From positions 400,165-464,164 of the forward strand of contig VZSF01006565.1 of NCBI GenBank assembly GCA_013398295.1: 64,000 nucleotides of DNA, read 5' to 3'. Every line of letters starts with the position of its first letter. Within the stretch, counting starts at the first letter, position 1. The notes beneath the pieces were generated by a model. That model worked only from the letters and a program-made list of their open reading frames with translations. It made no database searches and had not been told where the DNA came from. Source of the stretch: Chionis minor (Eukaryota > Chordata > Aves > Charadriiformes > Chionididae). Position numbers and translations under genes: made by a program. This document shows positions 49,190 to 61,679 of the stretch, in pieces.

Positions 49190-51238
49190 CTATAAAATTC
49201 AAATGGGTGGTGGACAATCACAGAGCCAAGACTTCCTGAAGCTTGAAACAGCAACAACCCCATTCTCCCCTTGTCCCCCCAACAGAAAGCCCAACCAAAC
49301 ACACCCACTGCTGCCACTTCTAGCAGAACAGAGGGACAAAAAGTTGGGGGAAACCCTGCTCCAGAACATCTAGCTCACCTGTGTCCTCCCACTAGCAGTT
49401 CTGCACAAAACAAATAAGACGACTACGCAAAGGATATTCAGAAACACCCTGCAACAAGGCCAAATCCAGCAAGCTGCTGAGTAAGTACCTCCCACGAGGT
49501 GCCAAGTGCCCCTGACTCCTGCTGGAAGTTATATCGCAGAAGCCTTGACACATTCGGACGCGTGGAGGACACCCATTATTTTAGCCATTTGAAAGGAAGC
49601 CTGATTGATATAAGACACCCACAGGGGCAGTAGAAGATGGCTGCAGTCTGCACAGTGACATAGGAAGGTCAGAGGGATGTAGAGGGACTACACTATGTCA
49701 GAATTAAAAAATAAATACCCCCCTCCCCCTCCCAGAGCTTTGGAAATGACCTACACATCATTTTGTCAGTTTCTGTGGTGACAGAGGCCAACATAACAGT
49801 TGTGACAGCAGCCCTGAGTGGGACGGGGTGGGGAGGGGGATGCGAATCCACAAGGATAGCTTGCTTCTTCCGAGACACGGTTCCCAAGCTCGCAGCAGCC
49901 AAATGCACTGGGGCATACAATAACAGCTTTCTTTTTGCTGCATTTTAAAAATACTAAGCAGCTTTCATCAATTAAGAGGGTTTTTTTAACACACAAATAC
50001 CCTGTTAGACCCTATTAGTACCGTATAGCTCACCAGATGTATGGAGTGAAAGAAGCATTGCATTCCACTAGTTAGTAAACATACATAAAGATATATTTTT
50101 CACTGTGGTTTAAGAAGGTGAGGACGGGTAAATTACAGAAACAATCCTATAATATACATTTTCTGCCTAGAAAACCTAGTTTCAGAGTGAGTATTTGTAG
50201 AAATGTAAGTACTGAAACTGCACTTTAGTTGTCAGTAAATTCATTATCACATTAACTAGGTCTAAATTATTAAACCTTAATGATGTAGGTTCTCAAAATG
50301 TGTTGGGCTTTATTTTCCCACACAGAATCAATGTTAAACATTAGCAGTATAAATTAAGTAATACTTTACCATGGCATGCTGCTGCTTTGAATTGAGTTAC
50401 CCTAGGAAGATGTATATTCATGGCTACAGGCTCTCTTTGGCCTCCTAGCGAGGATGATATAGTTTATTGTAACAAATGAACAGTCAACCTGTAATGACTT
50501 AAATGATGTATACATTTTTGCCAGTGAAAATGTACTAGTGAGGACCTTTCTGCTTAAGGGAATGAGAAGAAAACAGGAGCGTGTACTATAAACATAATTT
50601 CCATGAAAGCCTGGGGGAGCATCTCCCTTTACACGGTTTAGAAGCACAGCGCATATCACAAAACATTTTAGGATAGTTAAATTAATAGAATATGGACTCA
50701 GGCAAATTTGAGAAGGATAATTTATTAAAAACCAGCATTTTGGCTTTAATCCTGTGCTGCCTTTTTTGTGGCCTCCAATCTGAACCGTGCAAAAGACAAG
50801 TTAGGAGACTGTACAGTCATTATCTTGATGCAATATAAGGGTCCTTAAAAGAGGAAAGTATTTATATAGCAGAGTCATCACAACTATTGTCACATATTAT
50901 TGCTAGGCTTCAATTTCTTCTGTTGCTATTTCTTTTACTCACCCAGAGGGCTTTAAAATTGCAATGAGTAGCTTATCTGATAGCCTAAGGATTACAGAAG
51001 TCCACAGTTGGAAGTGATATTTGAATTGGAGAAAGCAAGATAAAATATACATCTTCTACTGCTTTCCTAGGATGCCTAAAAATCAGATGGAATAGCCACG
51101 AATGCTAGCTTGTCAAAGTCATCAGCAACTACCACCACCACACTAACAGGTTGAGAGGAACGAATTAAAGACTGTGATAATCCAAGTCATTTGCCACAGA
51201 TCCCCTGACCGAGCTGCCTTACCCAAAGACTATCTTAC

Positions 51239-51295
51239 CTCATTCGGAAGTGCAAAGTGAATGCTGATCCTACCCAGATACAGAATCAGAGACTA
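51239..51295 (-). other. Non-coding exon-like segment, minus strand
   Basis: On the minus strand a 16-T tract followed by GGTTCAG is an excellent acceptor. The next 57 bp end GAATGAG|GTAAGA, a strong donor. All three frames contain stops across the full 57 bp, so it would be non-coding or untranslated. A shorter version starting after TGGGTAG is open (ISIHFALPNE). Confidence 0.12.
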
Positions 51296-54200
51296 CTGAA
51301 CCAAAAAAAAAAAAAAAAGGTATGTGATAAACCTAGAGGTGAGAGACTGCACAGTCAGTGTGACAGAGCGCTGCTTTTTCTTCCCCTGTTTGAAACACTA
51401 GGAGGTAAAAGAAATATTTTGGAAGTATATGAAGTATAAAAGACAAGTTAGCAGAGACAGATGACAAAAAAAACTTAGCCTTGTCACAGGAGGTAGAGAG
51501 GAGAAAGGAGGAGACAAACTTAGCAGTGAGGTACAGTCCCATGAATGGCACATGGAGATCCACACTGCTCTGACAATACCCAAGTGATCCAACTACCTCT
51601 CACATTTTGGTAACAATTACACAATGACTTTTTCAACAAAATCTTGCCGAGCAACATCTTTCGACACTGAAAATGCAGTTTATCTCCTACATCCCTGTCA
51701 GGGTGAAGAATAAATAGATACACAGGCCAAGTTCCATCCCCATTCCATTTGAGGAATGGACCACCAATGCCAATTGGACCAGTCTGGGCATAAAGAGGAT
51801 CGCACCACTACTTCACACAGTGGCACACAGTGCTCTTTTCTCCTGCTGGGATTGCATGTGGGATGGACCTCTGTATACAAGACAGCTATTCCTATGCGCA
51901 TTCAAGTCAGTCCATGGATAAGACGCACACCAGCTTTAATGAGAGCGCAAACGCTGGTGACGTAATCCAGCAAGTTAGGCACTCACACAGCGGTTTAAGT
52001 CAAAAGAAATACACATAACAACAACAAAAAATAAATAAATCTAAAACCCAGGAAGGTATAGGAAGGCAAAAGGAAGATAAAACTGCATTTTCGACTACTA
52101 TCTAAAACATTTGAACTTTGGCTGCAAAAACTTGTATTTGCATTCACATATGCGGAAATTACTTATGGGTAGCCCATATTTCACAAATGTGAATCAATGC
52201 CTTTAGTCATTTCACACCTGGTTTCCACTTTTCTATCCATTTTCAAACCTATAAATGCAACTGATACTTAGAAGCAGGGATGAGACTTGACCTTGGCTTG
52301 GCTATCAATCATATTAGATAGTTGATAAACACACCAAAAAACCCCACAACCACCCAAAAAGATTGTTACTGTGTCAGTGGCGAGTTTTGCTCTCTCATAT
52401 TTCAGTTTTCCCAATGTTCAGTTTCACCTTTTGTTTTGTACCAGGTTAATTCTGACTAGCGATCCATTTTCACGCGTTTTATTGGTCTAAATGTAAGCAG
52501 TTCCCAGAAAGCAGACGGTGAAACATAGACTAGTTTCAACAGTCTTACCCTGCCTGCAGTAAACGATCACACTTTACGGTATCCCCAGCTGGCTTCTAAG
52601 GACTCAGATTTCTGAGTCTCTTTTGAAGAGCTTGATTAGGTAAGGATCGTGGCTTATAAGAAGAGGGGCCTTAACTCTCAAAACTAAGGTTTCCACAAAC
52701 ATCTCGGCATGATACTGTACCAACCATTGCTGGTATACATCAAGTATGTCCAGAAATGCTTCCACAATACTGTCTGTTTATATCTGCGCCTCTGCTACGG
52801 TATCTCCTAAAAATTACTCCTTAGGAGCTTCATCTTGAGCTGAGTGCTTTCTAATTCCAGTATCATCAGAAATGGTTTGAGTCAAAGGCTGCTCTCAGTA
52901 ACACTTGTCCTAAAGAAACTAGCTTAATGGAATTATGAATCGATCTACTTCTATGTTAAAATACTTATTCAAAAAGAAAAGAAAATTGTATGGTGCTTTA
53001 AGAGCCTTCTGCTAACAACTAATACATGTTGTACTAGAAGCATACTGTTTGTGCTGTAGAAACTGTCACAGTAGTAACTGTGGTCAGTAAGACGCAAAAT
53101 AAAACTAAACCTGGATTTCCATTTAAATAGTATGCTTATAGCTGGAATTATTTGTATTTATGCATTTCCTCTTGGGTTTCATTCTTGACACAGGGGATTT
53201 TTAGCTCCTGTAAACCTATTGCGGCATTTTTATACAACAGCAATTCAGGTATACTCAGTTTAGAGCACATTTATTCCCCATGGGAATGAGCTTTCCACTC
53301 ACATAACTTTAAGTACATAGAGTGCTATTGCCGGTAAAGTAGTAAAAAAAGTCTTTCCTTGACTCATTTGGTACAACTTCTCACTGGTTAAAACACAGGT
53401 CTCAAGCCTATCTATTCCACTTGTGTATTAAACTCAGAAAATGCAGCAAATTGCTTCTCTCCTCCTCCTATCTGAATACTATTCAGAGGACCTCAGAAGG
53501 GGTCTGTTTCCAGTTTCATATCACAGCTGCTCCACCAGCACCATCACCAGTACCAGCAGAATTAGGCTATGCATCTCTTCAGTGTTTTCAGGTACCACGG
53601 CAACACAACAACAGTGCGACTGGGTTTGAAGGTGTAATGCTACCATCTGTTTACACAACCTCTAATAAACAACAGCTTTGCATTTCCTGTAAAAAGGAAA
53701 TTAACCTAAAGAATGAAAAGGGGGTTATCGATCTGTAAAGAACACCACAGGCTCCAAAACTTCCTCGTGATGAGGCTGCATCTGGACCGAGAATGCACGT
53801 GTGTGCCACTGAGAGGGGTAAATTCAAAGTCAACAAAAACTAAACATGACAGAGATTAGGCCACCAACCTCTAGCACTACCATCACCCCCATGTTGCCTA
53901 TTCCAGCAAAATTAAACAGTAAGTCCAAATTCAAACAATTTACATGTAACAATATTCTTTACTTCTATAATGGCCATCTCTCAGGGTCTCCAGCATAAAG
54001 CCAGGATCCTTTTATATGCAAATAAAACCAGAAAGAGTGTATTGATACCAGTCTATTGACCACTTGACAGAGTTAACCCACACCTCAGGAAACAGTGGGT
54101 TCACAAAGAGGTATTCCAGAAACATCAGGGTAAGCACAGGAAGAGGCTACAATATCTACACACTGGCCACCCACCGGTGGGCATCCCAGGGAAGGGGACG

Positions 54201-55391
54201 CTGGCAGGAGGACAGTAAAACGCCTGAGACGGCAGAAAATGCAGGAGTTGTGTCTGGCTGGCCCAGCTCTTACCCTGATGAATGGATGAATTCCAGTCTG
54301 GATGAATCCACTGTACACATGGAAGCTGAACTGCTGTAGTGCAGACATAGGCAAGAGCAATGTAACGCCCAAGGGTACAAAAGGTCTCCGCGCCGAGCAC
54401 AGGCAGAGGTTTGGAAAGCTGAGCATTTCACACTGGGAAACGTGAGTGACATGAGAGGCCAGATCAACAAACGACTGCAAACCCTCCAAACCTGTTTGTC
54501 ATTGCATCATTACATTACAGTGTATTCCAGCGTCCCCACGTTCAACTGTCCAAAACTAGACACTTACAGATATTACAGTATTAAACTGAACATTCCATCC
54601 TTATTTAAAATAAGAAAGTTTAACGTTTGGTGCCGCTCCATCGGTCTGCCTTTTTTAACAGACATTTCATTATGTGATTATAGGATAGGTTTCAGATCTT
54701 AACATAAGATGGAGAAAGTATAAACCTATTAACAAAGTCATAACTGCTGGTTCCTACTCTGAACCCCACCATTATATGCAAGGTGTAGTGCTAAACCGGA
54801 GCAGGTTTTTTAGGTTACTCTGAGACAAGTGGAATCTCATTAGGGACCTCTTCAAAGATCAGCTCCTCCAAAAGCAAAATGGAATTATCCTGTATGTTCT
54901 GGCTACTCACAGCAGCACCTTTACATTATGTATGGCTCTTGATGGCTCTTAGTGTGGGCAGATTGCAGAGCACACTATTAGGGATTTTCACTTTTATGCA
55001 AATGATGGGAATTTATTGCTGGTTTTATGCTAACACATTGGTGTTCTGAGTATTTATAACATATTGTTGCATTTGTTATTAATAGAGCAGTGTACTGGGG
55101 AGGGAGTAAGAATCAATAAAACTCTCACATCTGCATTTATGATATTTAAAAACAAGGCAGAACATACATGGTCCACAGGGTTTACTTGGGGAGATGTGTT
55201 TCTTGAGCAATTTCATCATTCTACCCTGGGCGAAGTGGGGTGGTGGTGTTGGACAGCTGGTATCATTGGCATGTGATGGTGGAAAAAAAAGAAACTGAGA
55301 AGCCGTATTTTCTATGAGTTGAAAAATGTTAAGACTGGAGGCAAAGACCCCAAGTTCTGTCCCACGTCATTTATATGTTGTATTGTACACT

Positions 55392-55460
55392 ATGGGCCAA
55401 TTTTTAAGAGCATTTAAGCCCTGAAGATGGTACCTCATGGGATTCCCAAACGAGCCTCAC
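55392..55460 (+). repeat. Ancient amniote repeat fragment
   Basis: 'aatttttaagagcatttaag', 'ccctgaagatggtacctcat' and 'gggattcccaaacgagcc' correspond block by block to 'atttttaaaggtatttaggc', 'gcctaaagatgcagataggc' and 'gggattttcaaaagtgcc' of an old sauropsid repeat. The similarity is ordered over about 65 bp. Confidence 0.45.
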
Positions 55461-55464
55461 CCTC

Positions 55465-58400
55465 AATCACCTTGAACTTCTCTCTGCTCATGAAATAAAA
55501 ATAGTTACACCACGGACTGAAGCAACAAGCAGTTTGAGGAGCTCTAAGAGACAATAGATTTCAAGCAGGTCTAATGTAAGACCTCAGCAGGTGCAGAACA
55601 TGATTCCTAGGCAAGCTGTGTAGGGTGTATGGCTACGTGAGTGTTTACGTGGAGAGAAGGACGCTCACTGCTCTGACTAGCTCTGAATTTTCTCAATTTC
55701 CACACCAAACTTCCCTTTTGTTAATCCGCAGGGGTTTCCTGGTACCTGTGCTCCACCTATTCTGATAAGGCCAGAACTGGGGTCTGTGCGTACCAGGAAC
55801 ACCACACCATCGACAGGACAGAGACCAGCGCCTGTGCTTCCTGCCGGGCTGCCCATCCTCATGTTCCCTACCAAGCTGCCACACATCCCTCCCACAGGCA
55901 GTATTCACGTCCACTCCTTCTACAGTCCAAGAAGGCAAGACAAAAGCATTTGCTCCACGCTTTTTACAGGTTTCCAACTCTTATTGGGAGAAGGGCTCGA
56001 CAAACCTGAGCACCACGCAAGTGGCAGAATCTGCCAAAGGATTGTTCACAAATTCTTACACCAGCAGCCACCAGGGCGTACGAAGGATTTTTGCACATTC
56101 CACCTAAAGGCATTTTGATGGATAAAGGTAGCGCAGAGAGCTGAGGAAAAGAGAAGGAAAAGGCATACCATATTCTGCCTCTACCCAAGTAATAAAGGAG
56201 ACCGCTGCAATGCCCCCCGTGCCGTTACATCTGGTTCCTCCCTCGTCTCTCAGCTTCTTACCTGCACAAAAACTCATTCCCAGATTTGGCCCTGCCATTT
56301 CCCTAATCCCTTGTGAAAGACACTTACCAAATTCCCCACCCCTGTTCACTCTCTCCACCCATCCTGCCACCCTCCAGTCTTCTTGGCTCTATTTATATGA
56401 GAGGTGTATCAACACGTTCCATTTCAGAGGCACAGGGAATTTTTAACCTCATGCACTTGCTGAAGCAAACCTGGCCTAAGGACTTCAGTTAGTCTGCAGG
56501 AACTGGTGATGCAAACAATGAAGTTATTTACTGAGAATTAGCAAAAGGAGAAGAATATGATACCAAGAAAGTACACTTGTGCTTAACTGACTGTACAGGG
56601 TCTAATTTACGTGGCTTTAGCTGCTAAGGTGTTGACAGAAGCCAACAGCTCTGGACCTGGGAAGATGGGTATATCACAATAACCCGAGGACCAACAATTC
56701 AGTCCCTTTGATTAGACAAATTCGTATTTGTGGGCACGGTGGCAAACTGAGTATATGTTACAGTCAACTCCTTGAGAGACGCTTCCTTTAGTGCCATTTT
56801 TCTGGCACAGAGACATATCACTTCCTGCGGGTACCAGATTGGTTTCAAGCATTTGTGGATGGAAACGCTAAACTATGCAGATAAATTTCAAAAGATGAAT
56901 GAGCGTCTACACTCCAGTGTAATTTATATGCAATAATACACGTTATTTATACACTCTGAAGGCTCTGCGAGCCAAAACATCCCCGTTTTGTCTATTTTCC
57001 AAATGTATAAATAAGACATCGGATTGTAGAGAAATTATATTGGAGTGCAAAGGCTCATTTATCTTTTGAAATTTACTTGCGTACCCTTTACACTAGGAAA
57101 AATGACACCATCCAGAATTTACACAGAAATAAAATCAGTCAGATGAAAGGCTCTATATAAAGTCTTATGGTAACACACTCAAATTAAGTAAATTCAGCCT
57201 TTTTCAATTTCATTAACCCCCACCATAAACTATAAACAGTTTAAACTATCCATATGTAGAAAACATGATGCAAACGCAGGTCAAGTTAGCTGAAAACCAA
57301 GAACTGCTCTTGCAAGGAGGGCCAAATTTTGCTTTCACTTACACCAAGGTAACAGCCATGAGTTGAAAGTTATTCCAGCTTTGCACAGATCGCAATGACA
57401 ACGTAATTTGCTCTAAGGAAAGAAACGCTTGCTCAAGCTTTAAGAATCTCTAAAAACACTTATACATGTAAATTGAAATACTGTTCCTAACACCATAGCT
57501 CATTGCCACTATGTGTAACTAACTCCTGGTCAGAAAGAACCTATGTAATAATATGCATGTTTGTTACCAGCAATTACAAATTCGCTCTCAAGTCAACTCA
57601 TTTGCATTCACAACCTTCACGTACAGCATTTGGAAGAAAATATTTCAAAAAACCACTTTCCCAGTCTTTTTTTATGTCAACTTAAATTTTTCGTTGAAAT
57701 AATAAAGACGATGGTGGAAGGTCAGATTCCGCTGTCCTCATCATAACCACCACCCTGTTGCTTTTTAGGCTGCCTGGTCTTTCAACGCATCACCCGCTCT
57801 GGGGTCTGTTTCATGTCCAGAGCAGACCCACGGTTGACTCAGGCAGGGTTATAGCTTTCATTCCAGCTGAGAATTCACATCAAAACCCATCCTACAGCTA
57901 TTCCTGCCTCTTCTTTCTGGCCGTCTCTTGTGCATGAAACACACACACACAGAACTTTCATAAATTCATACTGAAATATCTTCGAAAGGCTTCCACATCT
58001 CTCACTTTTTCAGTATAAAAAAGCACTTAGGATATCACATAAGAGAGGTTCAGACTCTGTGACAAAACCACCAAAACCACATATGCTGTCAGAAAACCTA
58101 ATCCAAAGAAACTGAGGTTAAAGGAGACATTTTGGTCCAGATACCAACAACTAAGCAAATAGTTATGCTTCACTCTCCCCAAACAGCTGTCTCTCCTAAC
58201 ACTTTGAACCTTTGATTTGTCACACCTGAGCTGAATTGCACCATTACCTTTAATGCAGAGGCAATACTGGGATTTCTTGCTTTCCTAAGCAAAGGTTTGC
58301 TAAGCTATTTGAAACTGAAAAAATACACCAAATCCCACATGAAAATGATAGTTTTTAGATTACTTTTTCCTTTGAAAGTTAAAAACGGGAGAAACCGCTC

Positions 58401-61400
58401 AGTGAAAAAAGAACCAAAGAACACCAAAGTACTTCTTAACCGGATTCTTTTTGTTATTTCCACTATACAGACCTATCAAACTTCTGCACAAAAGCAAAGA
58501 GTCGGAGAAATATAAATCAAAAGAACACAAAATTCCCTTAGATAGTCTGGAAAAATGCCTTTTTCAGAGCCAATTTTCAAGGAATCAAAACTAGAATCTC
58601 AGTTTGCTGTTTCTCCAGCCACAAATCTAATTGCTGATTGTACTTCCCTCCACACAATGCGACCCTTTCGATACCAGTTCTGGTCTGGTTAGATACAGTA
58701 CACTAAAACTTCTGCTGCAAACTGCACAAATAAATAACTGGTGTTTAAGTGCACTGTGGGATGAAAGCTTTATAGATCCAGGAACATTTCTCATCTGCTC
58801 AGTTCTGCAGCACATATCTGCTTAAGGCCTTCTGGCAACACCGCATGCAGCCGCAGTCAGGGAGTTCCCAATCCACCAGCCGACCCCTGTATCTTTTTTT
58901 TCCTGCAGATGCTATAATCTTTTTTTCTCTCTATGCACATTCCTAGTACCGAACAGCAGAACCAAAGCTTGATAAAGTGACAACAGAAGATAAAGCATTT
59001 CTTCAAATCTAAACAGCCAGAAGCAAAGGTAATCACAGTATTTCTATACCTCTGGTCGGAAGGCAGTACATAAATACAGAAGCACCTCATTTAAACTACT
59101 GAATTGAGCTTGGTATCCAGGTCTAAGCAAGCTGTCTTCTGAGGGTGATTTTTTTTTTCCCCCCCAACACAGAAAATGAACACCTGCAAGTTCACAACTA
59201 GTATTTTAGATTTTTTTGTGCACTAGAAAATTAGAAAAAATAAAAACAATGCGTACGATGCAGCTTAAGTAGTGGCCTATGTTACATGGTGCTGGTTCTG
59301 CTCTTGAACTAGGTGGTTCCTAACCCAGCTATGCCAGAACCAGCTCTGCAAACAATTCTAGCAGGCAAATGCATAAGGTCCCCTGCACGCGCAGTCACTA
59401 GCGATGTCTTCTCTCAGCTCACTGACCAGAGAAAACCATACAAGACGTTTTAACCCCCAGCAAAGAAACGTGAAGATAGACAGACACGAAACGGACAGGA
59501 AGGACCAATAGTACCTGTATTTTAGAGATTGATAAGCGAGATGCCAAGCCAGAATAACAGAGTCTCCTGGGAAATATCCAAGTGCCATAAAGAAAGAAGC
59601 TGCTAGGATGTCTCCTCTGGAACACTATGAGGCCATACCACGCTATCAAGTTCTGCTGGGAATATTCAAGCACTAAAACCTCCTACAATTAATCAGTCAT
59701 AAGGAGAAAAAGACAAAATAAGTCAACACAGGAAAAATCCGCTCCATAGATATCAATAGAGCAGATTTAAACTCTTAAATATGTCAGCTTGAAAAAAAGC
59801 TGCCCAGCTTCCATTCATGAGTGCTGTCTTCCCCAGGCTGAAGGAGGGCAGGTGACTGTCAGGAGACAGTAAGAAGACTCCGGTTGGTACAAATACATTA
59901 TCCAGAGTTTCCTAGCTAGAGCCCATTCAAGCACACCATGGAAATAGCTTCTTTCTCCCTCCCTCTCCAAGCAGGTATGCACTTCTTTGGACTAATTATT
60001 AGGCCCAGTCAAGCTAAGAAATTCAAGATGGAACAGCTTCTCTGGGCGCTTGTTGAGACACATCAGGCAACCTCTTGAACATGTCTTTCTAATACACGTC
60101 AAGACTGTAGCACATCGTCCGACACTCCAATCAGGAATCTGTGGAATGGGACGGCCAAGGTTCTTGCCACCACACAGATGTGGAGACCAACTAGATGGAA
60201 CACCCAGGTAAAGGACACCAGGCCAGATAGGTTTGGTTAGGATCAGCCATAGAAGGAAGCAGGAGTCCTTTTTACCAAGATGAAGGCACGGGATAGCTTT
60301 TGCTCAAATATCTCATGAAAAGTGAGCACAGCAGAGGCACAAAGGTCATACTAATACGTACAAAGGCTGTTTTGTCTCGATTAGTCTTCTTTAAATTCAG
60401 GAAGGGGGTGTTGGTTGGGGCTTTTTTGTCTGTTTGGTCTTACACACACTCATGAGAGAGAAGAGATGATGGAAAATGTATATAGCTCCTCTTAGAAATA
60501 CGCACAGTTGCCAGCCCTGTCAGGAATTTTCTCTATAGTTTTGCAACAGCTATGAAAAGATTACTGCCTGCATTTCAGTTCAGAAGCTGAAAGCAGCAGC
60601 AAGCAAGACGCCAATCCAGCAAAACCATTATTTTTATTATTGTATCATCCAGGGACTTCTAGTGTGGGAACACGAGGAGCATACAGTCAGCAGCGACTAT
60701 CCCCCTAAGTGCTACCATTTAGATAAGCACACACTTAAAAGATAATACACCCTGAATTGGATCAGTGACTTCTTGTCACTCTACTTCAGTCGCCCACACA
60801 TGCCTTTCCCTCTAGTTTCCACGCCTGGGAAAAAGGCTACATACTGAGCGTGGAGACACAAGTCTGTTCTCTGGAGCAGAGCGCGCGCAGTGAGCGCCCG
60901 CTGAGGCCACCGAACCACGCAACCTCCAGACGTGGCTACAAGACAGTCTGTGGAAAGCTAGACTTAAACTAGTCTAAGAACAAACTTGTTTTAGCAGCGC
61001 GTGGGCTAATTCACTCTGGTTTGCAAGGAGGTTTCCCATCCAGTGCTAAGCTCAGCACTGCCGTGGTTAGGTTACAAACACTTCGGCTGGCTGCTCTGAG
61101 CCCAGTTAACACAAGTAGCTCTTCATCAGCAGCTCTCAGCCAGCCCTCCTGCTCCAGCAGCCACCTCACACCCCCTCCCTTTGACAAGTGCTTCACCGCA
61201 GAGAGGGGACATTGCCCAGGAGCTCCGGGGAGCACACTGAAGGAACGCGCTAATGACATGACAGCTCAGATAGCCCAGCGGGTGGAAGATGAAGATCCGC
61301 TGACCCAGCTTCACCCAGGCAAGGTGCAGACGGAGCGGACAGCAGAGATGACGCTTCCAGCAGCCTGTGACACCACTGCAGGACGCGTTTTGGCAATCCT

Positions 61401-61550
61401 AGGTTCTCGCCATCCTTGCTTCCCGTGCAGCCTGCCCTTTCCCAGGCTGGAGCGTCCCCAGCACAGCACCACCTTTGCCCACTGTCCTCCAATGCACCAG
61501 CACTGCCAAAACCCACCGCCCGCCTCTCCCTTCCCAGCCCTCCCTGTGAG
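55465..61550. other. Unique non-coding DNA
   Basis: No gene is recognised. It contains an old repeat piece at 57318-57400, a short CA tract near 57940-57951 and a small CpG-dense spot near 60880-60930. A 30-bp plus-strand segment at 60178-60207 lies between CACACAG and GTAAAG and is open (MWRPTRWNTQ), but is too short to support. The 211-codon frame starting at 61021 has no domain and ends inside a repeat. Confidence 0.6.
57318..57400. repeat. Ancient palindromic amniote repeat fragment
   Basis: 'gggccaaattttgctttcac' and 'ttacaccaaggtaacagcca' followed by 'gagttgaaagttattccagc' match 'gggccaaattctgccctcag / ttacaccagtgtaaatccag / agtaactccagc'. A good ordered match over about 75 bp. Confidence 0.45.
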
Positions 61551-61555
61551 GATGC

Positions 61556-61675
61556 TTTCATTTGATTATAAACTCTTTCAGGCAAAGATGATCTTTTATT
61601 ATGTGTCGGTACAGTGCCCAGAAAAATGGGGTTCTGATCTCAAGGCACTACTGTAAGATAAATAACAATAATTCA
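61556..61675 (+). repeat. 3' end of an ancient amniote SINE/LINE
   Basis: 'gattataaactctttcaggc', 'aaagatgatcttttattatg', 'tgtcggtacagtgcccagaa', 'aaatggggttctgatctcaa' and 'tactgtaagataaataacaa' follow the well-known amniote tail 'gattgtaagctctttggggc', 'agggactgtctttttgttct', 'tgtttgtacagcgcctagca', 'caatggggtcctggtccatg' and 'tacggtaatacaaataataa'. This is the clearest ancient repeat in the window. It explains the C-terminal part of the 211-codon frame that ends at 61656. Confidence 0.6.
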
Positions 61676-61679
61676 CCAC

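Larger units (their letters stand above)
47800..55390. other. Unique non-coding DNA with A-runs
   Basis: Apart from the exon-like candidates at 49003-49189 and 51239-51295, no gene is recognised. Simple tracts: (CT)n near 47814-47826, A19 at 48961-48979, A16 at 51303-51318 and C/A-rich sequence at about 52330-52360. Confidence 0.6.

Noticed and set aside
56256..56340. Minus-strand CAG|GTAAGA donor with an open frame upstream
   Set aside because: No pyrimidine-rich acceptor upstream; the region is purine-rich on that strand and the peptide is unremarkable.
60178..60207. 30-bp plus-strand segment between CACACAG and GTAAAG
   Set aside because: Too short to judge and the acceptor lacks a strong pyrimidine tract.
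61021..61656. 211-codon plus-strand open frame, the longest in the window
   Set aside because: No domain, Ser/Pro-biased composition, and its end lies in an ancient repeat tail (61556-61675).
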